From Methylobacillus glycogenes JCM 2850 (GTDB lineage Bacteria > Pseudomonadota > Gammaproteobacteria > Burkholderiales > Methylophilaceae), in the NCBI RefSeq assembly GCF_000617925.1, contig NZ_BAMT01000018.1:1-35772 (forward strand): a stretch of DNA of 35,772 nucleotides, given 5' to 3'. Under the pieces are notes generated by a model, which did not search any database, was not told the DNA's origin, and was given only the letters and a program-made list of their open reading frames with translations. Of the stretch, positions 1 through 7,874 are shown one piece after another (positions within the stretch are counted from its first letter, which is position 1; each line of letters starts with the position of its first letter). A program made the position numbers and the translations under genes.

Positions 1-673
1 GGGTCTCCTATGTGTATGGCTTCAAAATCTAACAGACCAGTAGCTTCATGTCTGAGGAAATAAGAATATTTCTCCCAACAAAATCACAATGCAAAATAGA
101 CATTGTTTTTGGCTCTTGGATTTGTTTAGTCTCATGTATGACACTCTGTACGGCTTTGTCTAAACCAAGCTGATAGTCGTGTTCATTAAATTTGATTCTG
201 CCAATCCATTTAAACAATAGGGATTTTAGGTAGTCCCCCCATAAGGGCAAATCAACTTGTGACCCACAATTCTTTTGCCAGAAAGCCATCTGGCTTATTT
301 TCTCAGGGTTTAATTGTTTTTGAAACTCTGCCAATAAACAACCCGTGCTGGAAATAATTTCATTTCTTTCAAGGCCAGAGGCATTTGGTAAAACTTTATC
401 TAGTGTTACACCAGGAATTTCTCGGATTAATCGCACATACCAATTGTTGAACATATTGGACGTGATAAGTTGTGGAGTGATTCCACCGCTTTCATCAAAA
501 GCCTTTAACAACTCTACCTCCTTATCAAAAGGGGTTTTGTTATCTGAAAGTTTTACGTATACGGTTTCATTCGCCAGCTGTCCTTTAAGAACATATCCTC
601 CTCTACGCCGGATTACGAGTTGCATATCACGGATATCGTAAAAGGTTGCTAAGTCATCAAAAATATCAGTCAA
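1..673 (-). pseudogene. APH-family kinase (aminoglycoside phosphotransferase fold), frameshifted and cut by window edge
   Basis: Small-molecule kinase of the aminoglycoside/choline phosphotransferase fold; the substrate cannot be told. A TTG start at 671-673 gives the N-lobe lysine K41 (VYVKL) and a glutamate at about E52. The catalytic loop HCDFVGRN (H195, D197, N202) fits HxDxxxxN. The frame hits TAG at 29-31, but the -1 frame continues as GLLDFEAIHIGDP, the family's metal-binding DFE segment, and runs off the window at base 1. One extra G in the CC (plus strand) at 37-38 restores KLLGLLDFE. It lies outside the likely prophage boundary and is probably chromosomal. Family call is firm; resistance function is not implied. 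Confidence 0.72.
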
Positions 674-1106
674 GTTATATCTCGATTTGGCTTCAGTACA
701 TTTAGTGATGTTAAATTTTGAATGCGATCGTGGGTGTTACGGTGATTTTTTAATATATCAAGCTTACATTTCCAATCAAGTGACCATTCGTCTATATACG
801 AACGCCTAGAATTGAATAGCAAAGTACATGCCTGCCTATCTTTGCCATTGCAGCAGCAAGATAAGGATTTTTTGGTGTTTGAATTGATGTAACTGAAGCT
901 GCTCGGCCACTAGCGTGGTTCGATTTAAGGTATTAGGAAATATGGCGAAAGCAATATTAAGAATGTCTGTCTTGAAGACGAAGATAATTGCCAGCGTAGA
1001 TGTGATGCACCCAAGCGCGAATCTATAACATCTATGTGGAAAGGGAGTTTCGATAAGTCCGTGACTGGACTTGAGACTGAGTCATTTTAAGGATAGAACC
1101 TTTAAA
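674..1106. other. Gene-free stretch left of the prophage
   Basis: No convincing gene, RNA or repeat was recognised here. Only very short open frames occur, such as a 28-codon frame beginning near 941 and a decayed minus-strand frame near 796-930. It is presumably host intergenic DNA or gene remnants between the APH-type gene and the prophage. Confidence 0.5.
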
Positions 1107-1120
1107 TGGCGGAGAGGGAG
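1107..1120. other. Candidate attachment core (tRNA 3'-end match)
   Basis: TGGCGGAGAGGGAG reads, on the minus strand, CTCCCTCTCCGCCA: an acceptor-stem 3' end with CCA, typical of tRNA-Ser genes. No T-loop or tRNA body adjoins it on either side. This is what is expected of the att copy left at the prophage end away from the rebuilt tRNA. The tRNA and integrase would then lie right of the window. Fourteen bases alone are weak proof. Confidence 0.4.
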
Positions 1121-1171
1121 TCATCACAATGATTGTCTAAGTTTATGATCTATAGACAGTCATTGTGATGA
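1121..1171. repeat. Long inverted repeat next to the candidate att core
   Basis: The 19-base arms 1121-1139 and 1153-1171 are complementary except at one position and flank a 13-base spacer. There is no T-run on either side, so it is not an ordinary intrinsic terminator. A direct repeat GTTACCCC follows at 1181-1188 and 1193-1200, overlapping the alpA stop. Possible roles are a regulator or recombination-protein binding site, or an mRNA-protecting hairpin at the end of the early operon. Confidence 0.6.
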
Positions 1172-1193
1172 AGGTGAATAGTTACCCCTAGAG

Positions 1194-1400
1194 TTACCCC
1201 TTGTTGAAATTCTGGGATTCAATAAGAGCTCTAATATCCTCGGCCTTCCAAGCAGTCATTCGTGGACCAAGTTTGACGCTCTGAGGGTACCTGCCGCTTT
1301 TCACACCGGCCCACCAGGTAGACCGACTTACTGGATAATACTCCAGTACCTGGTGGAGCCTGAGAAATCCGGTAGAGGGTAGTTGGGTTAGAGTCGTCAT
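1194..1400 (-). CDS. AlpA-family helix-turn-helix regulator
   Basis: A small DNA-binding protein of the AlpA/excisionase type, about 68 residues. It holds the characteristic string FLRLHQVLEYYPVSRSTWW, then SGRYPQSVKLGPRMTAWKAEDI, with the winged-helix pattern of the family. The ATG at 1398-1400 is preferred because GGA sits six bases upstream; ATG 1404-1406 and TTG 1413-1415 (overlapping the upstream stop) are alternatives. It is the last gene of the leftward early operon and lies beside the candidate att site. AlpA-type proteins act as excision or transcription activators, so a role as excisionase or directionality factor is a reasonable inference. Confidence 0.78.
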   Translation of the reverse strand: MTTLTQLPSTGFLRLHQVLEYYPVSRSTWWAGVKSGRYPQSVKLGPRMTAWKAEDIRALIESQNFNKG

Positions 1401-1411
1401 ATTCATTCCAA

Positions 1412-1636
1412 TCAATATTGCACTGCATTTTTCAAAAGCTTAAGGTGTGCAGTTTTTGCTTCATCAAGTGTGGCGAAGTGACCATGGCTTGTTCCATAGT
1501 GGAATAGATGGAGTCCTTGATAAGCCTCAATGTAACTCCATGGACAGATTGTTGTGGGCTCATAATGGCAATGTCCTTTGATTTTCCTTGAACTTGTTTT
1601 CAGCTGCTTCCTGAGTGCGTAGATGAACCAGTTCAC
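1412..1636 (-). CDS. Small hypothetical protein
   Basis: Product of up to 74 residues, not recognised. The aromatic middle (CPWSYIEAYQGLHLFHYG) and the ending DEAKTAHLKLLKN look like a compact phage protein. The only good start is GTG at 1634-1636, which makes it overlap the upstream gene by 77 bases in another frame. The true start may be later and non-standard. Its stop touches the alpA start region, which supports co-translation. Confidence 0.45.
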   Translation of the reverse strand: MNWFIYALRKQLKTSSRKIKGHCHYEPTTICPWSYIEAYQGLHLFHYGTSHGHFATLDEAKTAHLKLLKNAVQY

Positions 1637-1853
1637 GGCTCATGGCATCGACCTGATCTAGGTGCTGATGCATAACGACTGACAACTCCAGAAGGTCAAG
1701 GCTAGTTACCTCAGTGTGCATCGTGTTTCCACCAACCTTGAAATTCAAAAATTGGGTGACTCTCGGCAAGCCTATTTCGGTATCCATAATCTCAGATGAG
1801 AGCCATACCTCAGTGCTGGGCAACGTAAGTGTTTTGGTTTCGGTATGCATCAT
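1560..1853 (-). CDS. Hypothetical early-operon protein
   Basis: Product of 97 residues with no family recognised. The C-terminal half (DLLELSVVMHQHLDQVDAMS onwards) is strongly helical with heptad-like leucines, so it may form a short coiled coil. Its ATG (1851-1853) overlaps the stop of the upstream gene as ATGA, indicating translational coupling in the early operon. Confidence 0.6.
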   Translation of the reverse strand: MMHTETKTLTLPSTEVWLSSEIMDTEIGLPRVTQFLNFKVGGNTMHTEVTSLDLLELSVVMHQHLDQVDAMSRELVHLRTQEAAENKFKENQRTLPL

Positions 1854-2311
1854 TGATTAATTACTCCAACTTTAGGCTGCGCCTGATCTAGCTTAAGAAC
1901 TTCCTCAACCAGGGATAGAAACTCAGGATCCTGTGGATATATGGCAAAGCCTTGTATCAGCTCAAGTGCAACCGTGGCATTGTGTGTATTCAACTCCTGA
2001 ACGCAGCGGGCAATATCGAAGTACTTGTGATCAGTGCTACCGCTCAAATGCATAACTAGGGCTTGCAGGTGGACACCTGCCACAGTCGAACTGGTGATCT
2101 CCATGTGATAGCGCATAAAGGGGCTGACTTCCTTGGGCAATGATTTCACGGCCAATTCGGTATCAACTTCAAGACGGTCCAAAGCATCGATCGTCCGTTG
2201 CTTAGTTTTTTCAGTATCAGCAAATAGATCGCCGTTCTGGGCAAGCCCAATTACAGCGAGGCTACTGGTGATTAAGCGCATCATTGGTGACTGCAATTGT
2301 TGCGATAGCAT
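1850..2311 (-). CDS. Hypothetical helical early protein
   Basis: Product of about 153 residues, not recognised. The start at 2309-2311 is chosen because AAAGGAG lies five bases upstream and only the last codon of the primase gene precedes it. The sequence is mostly helical and has no signal peptide. It lies directly behind the primase-helicase and is coupled to the next gene by an ATGA overlap, so it probably belongs to the replication operon. Confidence 0.65.
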   Translation of the reverse strand: MLSQQLQSPMMRLITSSLAVIGLAQNGDLFADTEKTKQRTIDALDRLEVDTELAVKSLPKEVSPFMRYHMEITSSTVAGVHLQALVMHLSGSTDHKYFDIARCVQELNTHNATVALELIQGFAIYPQDPEFLSLVEEVLKLDQAQPKVGVINQ

Positions 2312-2322
2312 TTTTTCTCCTT

Positions 2323-5022
2323 TCATGCAGGCTTACGGAAAACCCAGCAGCGGACGGTTTCTGGCCGTGCAGGGTGGTTAATGTCTCTCGTCTTGTTGTA
2401 GGCAACATTGATAGCGCTATGCACTGCAACTGATGAGTCGACAAACTGGAATCTGCGGCTGGTGCGCAGGTGTTTCTTGAGTTCATCCAGGGGTGGAACT
2501 TGCTGGCGCCGGTCGGAAGCCACCTGGATAAAGTGGTTGAGGCTGACAGCAATCAACGTTCTGTCAGTATGGTGATTGAGTTTTGGCTCGCCATCGTCCC
2601 CATTAAGATAGTCGAAGGTCTCCCAGAAGGTCTGTACCACTGGATGATCCTCATTAGAGGCTTGCTGGCGTGCGATGCCCATTTCGACCAGCTCGTCACG
2701 GGTGGCCTCTAGCTTGTCCTCGCTGATAGGTACTACTAGGGGGAGGCAATCCACCATCGCCATGATCTGGGCATGGTTGGCGACGATACGCAGGGACTTA
2801 ATATCCTGGATCTGCTGCAGTTTAGGCTCGTACTTGGCGAATTGCTCAAGAAAGTACTTCATGATCTGGCTTTCAGCCTTCATGGCCTTGACTGAAAAGC
2901 CTGATAATTCGCTGGTCTTGAGACGTTTCAGGCTGTCAGCAAGCCGCTTTGTCGCTGGCGTGTGGCCCTCAGTCGTGTTCTTGATATGCACGATGCGCTG
3001 CATCACGGCAGGCTCTGCAGATACCTCGGCATTCTGGCTGATGATCAGGCTGCCACGGAAGGGCGGCTCGTAAGTCTCATTGCCATTGTTTTTAACGCCA
3101 CGGGAGTAAATAGAGCGCCCGTCATATAGAGGCTTCAGCTCGTTGAAATCGAACTGCTTGGAGTGATTCTTATCGTCCTTGCTTCGGTCGCCCTCGATCA
3201 GCACAACGGGCAGGTTGGCAACTTGGGAAAAGTTACGTGCGCGCGCAGCAGGGCTGGACTTGGACGGGTCAAAACCTTCATAGCCCTCACGGCCAACCAG
3301 GCGCCACAAGAACTCGATCAAGGTTGATTTACCGGATCCAGGCTCGCCTATGAACTCCAGGAATGGGAAGGACTTGTGCTCACGCCGGATCTGCTCAGCG
3401 AACATTGACCCTAGCCAATAGGCCAGGACGACGATGCCCTTGGAGCCATAGCACTGCCAGATGGTTTCTAGCCAGGTGGTGTTGTATTCCTCAAGCTTGG
3501 TATTGATCTCGAAATCCATGACACGCAGCAGGCTCTTGATCGAGATCTTGCCGATATCAAAGAAGTCTTCATCATTGAGCTTGAACACCCGGCCATCCTT
3601 GACGGCCACGTCATTAAACACATAGGCGCCATGGTCGACGCTGTAGCCCTGGAAGTTGATTGTCTGGACAGTTTTGATCTTGTAGAGCTGGTCCTCAATG
3701 ATCTGGTCGAGGTGGAAGCTTTTGCCGCTGAAAATTGCACCTGGTGCGATCGATATCAGCCGATCCTTGAAGGTGGCCGCTTTGGTAAGCTGGCTACCGG
3801 CAAAAGTACTCTTGATGCTTTCGCCATCGTGGGGAAAATCAACGCGCAGGTAATACCAAGAATCACCGGTGAGGTGGTCTGCCTGAAAGTAAAGGGCTGT
3901 GAAATGGCAATTGGCGATCTCGAACACTGCGCGGGACTCCACCAAGGCCAGCTGCCTAACTTCTTCTTCGCTCTGCTGCTCGGCTTGCTCCCCCATACGG
4001 TCTAGCAGCTTGTCACGTGCCCTGGCGTATTTATCGAGGTCGATCTCGCACCAGTACATGCGGTTCTCATGGATAAACCAGAACATGCGGCGCTCGGTAT
4101 GGTTGTAGATAAGCAGCGCCTTGTCATTGGCATGACGGGCAAGCAGCAGGGCGCCGTTATAGCGCGCCTCCTTGATGGTCTCCTCATTCAACCTGCCACG
4201 CGCATGCTGATCGTTCCAGTCAAGCTGTTTGCCTTGCTTGTCCTGGAGCTGGGCCGCCAAACAGATCCAGCCACGGTCTTGCGCTTCGCGAACGTATTTT
4301 TTGATGTATTGGGTACCGGCCACACCGTTATCAAATGCCCAGACGATGCTAGGGTGCTCAAGATGGGCTGCATTGCAGGCCTCGGCCAGTTGCTTCAGGA
4401 AAACCCAGCAATTGTTGTTGCAGCTCATCGCGCTGACGGCTGCATAGCCATTCAGCCATAGGGATATCGCGTCGAAGATGCCCTCGACGATGTAAATCTC
4501 TTTGACCTGAGTGTAATCGAAGTCAGGAATTGCCCAGACCCTGCCGGCATACTCGCCTTTAAAGGTCGCCTTGCGCTTGCCGAAGCGCTCTGGGCGATCA
4601 ATGATTCTTTCCCAATACCCAATGCCAGGCAGCTCAAAGCGAACCGTTGCGCTCGATTCCTTGGTGTCGTAGTCGACGTAATTCTCCTGGGTATACCAAC
4701 CCATGATGCGGTCTAGCGGAAAGCCGCGGCTTTCCCGTAGGTAGGCATCAGCTGAAGCATTGGGATTTTCAGCAGTGGGCTTGAATCGATCGCTCCAACT
4801 ATTAAAGGCATCGGGATAGAGCTCTTTGACATGGAACTCAGCACCGCACTGATTAAGGCGACCGCACTTGATCACCCATGGGCTTTCTTTACTAGTGAAG
4901 GCCTCTTTGTGTTTGCAGGATGGGCACAGGCCGCCCTGCAGCCATTTGCCGCTGCCTTTGCGCTTGAACTCGAAGTCATGCTCGAGGCGCCTGCTGATGT
5001 CCTGATAGAGGTCTTGATCCAT
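2323..5022 (-). CDS. TOPRIM primase-helicase (phage replication protein)
   Basis: An 899-residue replication protein combining primase and helicase parts. Residues C33, C36, C53 and C59 form a zinc ribbon as in DnaG-type primases. A TOPRIM core follows, with IYIVEGIFDA near residue 180 and FDNGVAG further on. The C-terminal half has a P-loop GEPGSGKST near residue 560 and a Walker B-like VVLIEGD, as in DUF927/P4-alpha-like helicases. It replaces the rolling-circle initiator gpA of P2, so this phage probably replicates by its own primed mode. The ATG at 5020-5022 has GAG eight bases upstream. A hairpin with a T-run lies just before the gene. Confidence 0.88.
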   Translation of the reverse strand: MDQDLYQDISRRLEHDFEFKRKGSGKWLQGGLCPSCKHKEAFTSKESPWVIKCGRLNQCGAEFHVKELYPDAFNSWSDRFKPTAENPNASADAYLRESRGFPLDRIMGWYTQENYVDYDTKESSATVRFELPGIGYWERIIDRPERFGKRKATFKGEYAGRVWAIPDFDYTQVKEIYIVEGIFDAISLWLNGYAAVSAMSCNNNCWVFLKQLAEACNAAHLEHPSIVWAFDNGVAGTQYIKKYVREAQDRGWICLAAQLQDKQGKQLDWNDQHARGRLNEETIKEARYNGALLLARHANDKALLIYNHTERRMFWFIHENRMYWCEIDLDKYARARDKLLDRMGEQAEQQSEEEVRQLALVESRAVFEIANCHFTALYFQADHLTGDSWYYLRVDFPHDGESIKSTFAGSQLTKAATFKDRLISIAPGAIFSGKSFHLDQIIEDQLYKIKTVQTINFQGYSVDHGAYVFNDVAVKDGRVFKLNDEDFFDIGKISIKSLLRVMDFEINTKLEEYNTTWLETIWQCYGSKGIVVLAYWLGSMFAEQIRREHKSFPFLEFIGEPGSGKSTLIEFLWRLVGREGYEGFDPSKSSPAARARNFSQVANLPVVLIEGDRSKDDKNHSKQFDFNELKPLYDGRSIYSRGVKNNGNETYEPPFRGSLIISQNAEVSAEPAVMQRIVHIKNTTEGHTPATKRLADSLKRLKTSELSGFSVKAMKAESQIMKYFLEQFAKYEPKLQQIQDIKSLRIVANHAQIMAMVDCLPLVVPISEDKLEATRDELVEMGIARQQASNEDHPVVQTFWETFDYLNGDDGEPKLNHHTDRTLIAVSLNHFIQVASDRRQQVPPLDELKKHLRTSRRFQFVDSSVAVHSAINVAYNKTRDINHPARPETVRCWVFRKPA

Positions 5023-5043
5023 GCTTAACTCAAAATTTTGGGT

Positions 5044-5075
5044 AAAAAAATCCCTGCACCCTGAAAAACAGGGTG
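5044..5075 (-). terminator. Intrinsic terminator or attenuator before the primase gene
   Basis: On the minus strand CACCCTG-TTTTT-CAGGGTG forms a perfect seven-base stem (5075-5057). CAGGGA and a run of seven T (5050-5044) follow. It lies between the Ogr-like gene and the primase gene in the same operon, so it would limit or regulate read-through into replication genes. Confidence 0.6.
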
Positions 5076-5122
5076 TTGCCGGGGTAGTGCAAAAAGGGGG
5101 TTACGGCCTCAGGCCGCTGGGT

Positions 5123-5401
5123 TTAGCCCGTCGGAAGGGCTACCAAGGCACGTGCGATTTCACGAACCTTCTCAGATAAGGGAATCCTGATATCTGGGTT
5201 GGGCTTCATGCTCGGCACGATAGTCAATGAAACCGAGGTGATCGATTTGAATGAGTGGCCACATTCATGATCGTCACACTGGTGAAATGTCTCGCGGCTT
5301 AATGCGGAAAGTGAGCGACTCGCTCTCACTTTGGTAGTGCTTCCGCAATGTGGGCACATGAGGGAGCCATGGTATCTACGTGGCTTGACCGGTTCTGTCA
5401 T
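5123..5401 (-). CDS. ogr: Ogr/Delta-like zinc-finger late transcription activator
   Basis: A small zinc-finger protein of the Ogr/Delta family, which activates P2 and P4 late promoters by contacting RNA polymerase alpha. C16, C19, C42 and C47 give the CPHC...CDDHEC pattern; ASRSLSALSRETFHQC matches the family core between the cysteine pairs. The ATG at 5399-5401 gives 92 residues; an upstream in-frame start adds nine unlikely residues. It overlaps the preceding gene by 26 bases. In P2, ogr lies after D; here it has moved into the early operon, which would couple late activation to early transcription. Its likely targets are the three 25-bp dyads at 14101, 26262 and 32845. Confidence 0.8.
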   Translation of the reverse strand: MTEPVKPRRYHGSLMCPHCGSTTKVRASRSLSALSRETFHQCDDHECGHSFKSITSVSLTIVPSMKPNPDIRIPLSEKVREIARALVALPTG

Positions 5402-5990
5402 TCTGTTTCCCCGAAAGAAGGCAATCAATTACAGCTTTTGAGCTTTGCAGCGAATGTATGGCCAGCGTCAGCGTGTGCTGCGCGTGCTCTAGTTCGCCAG
5501 GGTCAACCCCATCCACCAATGCCGCGATGGCTTTTGAGGCCTCAGCGGTATCTGCTAGCACAACCTCAAGCATTTCTAAGGGCTTGGTAGGGTGCACATA
5601 GGCTACGGGCTTGGCGCTCATGCTGATGCTGCCCATAGTCAGGAAGGTATTGATGGTTTTGGTGCGTAGCTCCATAGGCAGCGCACCTAATAGGTATGGC
5701 ACAAGGTTTACGTGCAGCAGGTTGGATTCCTTAGTGAAATCATCCAGCCACCGGAAAAGCTTGTTTGCATTGCTGTGCAGGCGTGTGTACTCATCGCCTG
5801 CAGTCTCTATTTGGAATTCCAGGCCAGGTAGGCCATTGGGGTGACGATCATGGAAGTGTTTCACAACCTCGTTAGCCACAGTCTCACGGCTCCAACCCTG
5901 AGCGTTTTTCCACTCAGCGATTGCTGCAGCCAGCACGGCAATCATTGTAGGTCCGTGAAAACTGTCTCTCATGCTCAGCAGTTGAGACAT
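5376..5990 (-). CDS. YdaT/CII-like early regulatory protein (tentative)
   Basis: A 204-residue protein without clear catalytic motifs. The stretch AIAEWKNAQGWSRETVANEV and the later NKLFRWLDDFTKESN resemble the YdaT/phage CII-type regulators found second in early operons of lambdoid and P2-like prophages. The position, right behind the first early gene, fits such a role. Similarity is judged by eye only and is weak. The start ATG 5988-5990 follows the upstream stop by two bases; ATG at 5970-5972 is an alternative. Confidence 0.5.
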   Translation of the reverse strand: MSQLLSMRDSFHGPTMIAVLAAAIAEWKNAQGWSRETVANEVVKHFHDRHPNGLPGLEFQIETAGDEYTRLHSNANKLFRWLDDFTKESNLLHVNLVPYLLGALPMELRTKTINTFLTMGSISMSAKPVAYVHPTKPLEMLEVVLADTAEASKAIAALVDGVDPGELEHAQHTLTLAIHSLQSSKAVIDCLLSGKQNDRTGQAT

Positions 5991-5992
5991 AG

Positions 5993-6268
5993 TTACACTG
6001 ATTCCTGAGCTGACGAATTAAAAGAGGTGCCGCCAGGGGAGCCGACGGCACCTTGAGGATCAGCAGGGGAGGACGCTGATACCAAACCGGGAGCGACGAT
6101 GGCAATGCCTGCCTTATAAGCGTCATACGCAAGCGTGGACTTGGCCAGTGAATTGTCAAAACAGTACTGCTCATGGCGCTCCAGCTCTTCAGGGCGAAGC
6201 CTGAGCGCTATGGGCTTATCCTTCACAACTCCATAGGCTACGCGTTTTAATTTGCGCGGGTCTGTCAT
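5993..6268 (-). CDS. Ribbon-helix-helix-like early protein (Cro/Cox position)
   Basis: A 91-residue first gene of the early operon, divergent from the repressor. KPIALRLRPEELERHEQYC followed by a helical segment looks like a ribbon-helix-helix fold: a short basic beta strand and two helices. The C-terminal third is Ser/Gly/Pro-rich and probably disordered. By position it is the counterpart of P2 Cox or lambda Cro, an early repressor of the lysogeny promoter, but this is an inference from gene order. Confidence 0.55.
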   Translation of the reverse strand: MTDPRKLKRVAYGVVKDKPIALRLRPEELERHEQYCFDNSLAKSTLAYDAYKAGIAIVAPGLVSASSPADPQGAVGSPGGTSFNSSAQESV

Positions 6269-6327
6269 CGTCTGTAATCTTCATCAGTGTTACACAGTTG
6301 AGCGCATTATGAGAACTATATATCACC
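6269..6327. promoter_or_regulatory. Divergent early/repressor control region
   Basis: The 59 bases between the divergent early operon and repressor gene must hold both promoters and operators. It contains the dyad GTGT-T-ACAC at 6287-6295, nested in a wider pair CTGTAA...TTACACAG. TATATA at 6317-6322 lies so close to the repressor ATG (6328) that transcription would start at or next to the ATG, and no Shine-Dalgarno precedes it. This suggests a leaderless repressor mRNA like lambda cI from PRM. Confidence 0.5.
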
Positions 6328-6693
6328 ATGTCAACAGATAAAGTGACTTTTTCGTCTCGCCTACGTGAAGAGCGAGAGCGACTGGGCTTATCCCAATCAT
6401 CTACATCGATATCTTGCGGTGTCAGTAGAGAGGTCTGGGGTAGATATGAAAACGCAAAAACCACGCCTGGAGCAGATGTGTTAATAGCATTTGTGAATCT
6501 TGGCGCCGATGCTAGTTATCTTTTAACCGGGATCAAAAGATTAAGTGAGAACTTTATATCACATGGTGATCAAGGTTACGCGAGTGATTTAAAAGTAATA
6601 ATTGATACCTTCATTCAGGCGAATGATGATGGAAGAAATAGTTTATTATCACTTGCAAATTTAATAAATAACTTACAAGATAAAACTAAATAA
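6328..6693 (+). CDS. Phage repressor, XRE-type helix-turn-helix
   Basis: A 121-residue DNA-binding protein with an N-terminal HTH_3 domain: FSSRLREERERLGLSQSSTS, then SREVWGRYENAKTTPGADVL. The rest, about residues 75-121, is AT-rich and helical and would serve for dimerisation. There is no S24 peptidase part, so it is not self-cleaved by RecA; induction would need another trigger, as for P2 C. It is divergent from the early operon and upstream of a membrane protein gene in the same direction, so it probably sets lysogeny and drives that gene in the lysogen. Confidence 0.82.
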   Translation: MSTDKVTFSSRLREERERLGLSQSSTSISCGVSREVWGRYENAKTTPGADVLIAFVNLGADASYLLTGIKRLSENFISHGDQGYASDLKVIIDTFIQANDDGRNSLLSLANLINNLQDKTK

Positions 6694-6746
6694 TAGTTTA
6701 AAAATTAGAAATTTAATTTATAAGATAATAAATCTAGGGGAATTGA

Positions 6747-7874
6747 GTGGATATTAAAACTTTTGATAGTTTCGATAATTTTAATAAAACCGTAATTGAT
6801 TTGATACAAAGTAATGTTACTCATCAGTCAATATATAGTCTCGCTCAGGCATTAGAAAAAATTTTCAAATCATACAAACAGTTTTTTTTGGATGCTGATT
6901 TTATAGTTGATGAGGCACCAATTGACTCAAAATTAAAAGCTGCTGCTTCGCAAGTTGGATTGATGAATTATGATCCTAGAACCCAACACCCATTAATTCC
7001 TTCCCCAGAACGCACTAAAAAATTAGAAGAGCTTTACCAGATATTTCTAATAGAAGTTTATCCATATATTGAGTATGTCGCACTATGGAATGTTGAAAAA
7101 AAGGATATTCAGGAAACTATAGATTTAATTGATAGTTGGTTCGATCATCCTGATATTGCTGAAAATTCGAAAAACATATTTAAACATATCAAGCAGTTCA
7201 ATCGATCAGTAATAATATCAAATTATTTAAATAGAGTTTATGCTGAATCTAATAATCAAGCTGAAGTATTAACATCAGCTAAAACTGAAATCACACAATC
7301 ATTGATTCTTTTTCATAAGGGAAAAGCAGATTTAGATGCACTAACACTTAGAGTTGATGCTTTAAAACAAGAGTTGAGTTTTGCTGGACTAGTTGTGACA
7401 TTCAATTCCTTTATAGATAGAAAAAGGAAAAGTCTTAAATTAACTAGAGTTTGGGTTTTTGTTTTAGGAATTCTATTGTTAACGCCTGTATTAGTAGATG
7501 GATATTTTATTTGGCAAACACTAAGTTCTGACAATTCTGATGGAAAGATGGGGTTAATTTATGCATCCATTCCTTTGTTTATATCATTAAGTTTATTCAT
7601 TTTGTATTTTTTTAGAATTAATTTACAACAGTCTAAAAATTTACAGTCTCAAATACTACAACTTGAACTTAGGTCTTCATTAGGATCTTTTATTCAGGAT
7701 TATATGAGATTTGTGATAGACAATCCTCAGGCTAATAAATCTGCGCTTGAAAAATTTGATAACATTATATTTTCAAACTTAATTCATAACGAAGATAAAA
7801 TACCGTCCACTTTTGATGGAATTGAAAAAATCGCCTCTTTTATCAATGCAGTTAAAGCACAAGGAAGAAATTAA
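6747..7874 (+). CDS. AT-rich two-TM membrane protein, candidate superinfection-exclusion protein
   Basis: A 375-residue protein of unrecognised family. Residues 1-230 are soluble and helical with heptad-like stretches. Two transmembrane segments follow at about 235-256 and 269-289, then an 85-residue tail with ALEKFDNIIFSNLI and IPSTFDGIEKI. The GTG start has AGGGG at 6736-6740. Base composition is far richer in AT than the phage backbone, suggesting recent transfer. It lies 53 bases behind the repressor in the same direction and ends convergently with D, the two stops sharing TTAA (7871-7874). The setting recalls lambda cI-rexA-rexB, so an exclusion or defence role is inferred, not shown. 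Confidence 0.7.
   Translation: MDIKTFDSFDNFNKTVIDLIQSNVTHQSIYSLAQALEKIFKSYKQFFLDADFIVDEAPIDSKLKAAASQVGLMNYDPRTQHPLIPSPERTKKLEELYQIFLIEVYPYIEYVALWNVEKKDIQETIDLIDSWFDHPDIAENSKNIFKHIKQFNRSVIISNYLNRVYAESNNQAEVLTSAKTEITQSLILFHKGKADLDALTLRVDALKQELSFAGLVVTFNSFIDRKRKSLKLTRVWVFVLGILLLTPVLVDGYFIWQTLSSDNSDGKMGLIYASIPLFISLSLFILYFFRINLQQSKNLQSQILQLELRSSLGSFIQDYMRFVIDNPQANKSALEKFDNIIFSNLIHNEDKIPSTFDGIEKIASFINAVKAQGRN

Noticed and set aside
1091..1130. A complete tRNA gene at the left boundary
   Set aside because: Only the 14-base 3' end matches; no T-loop, anticodon stem or D-loop adjoins it.
1560..1636. Overlap of the two small early genes as an eighth lost-G frameshift
   Set aside because: The frame relation is the opposite (+1), so adding a G does not join the frames; they are more likely two separate genes.
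4066..4090. Half-dyad AACCAGAACA inside the primase gene
   Set aside because: Only one arm fits the late-site pattern; the other arm matches about half. It lies within a coding region and looks like chance.
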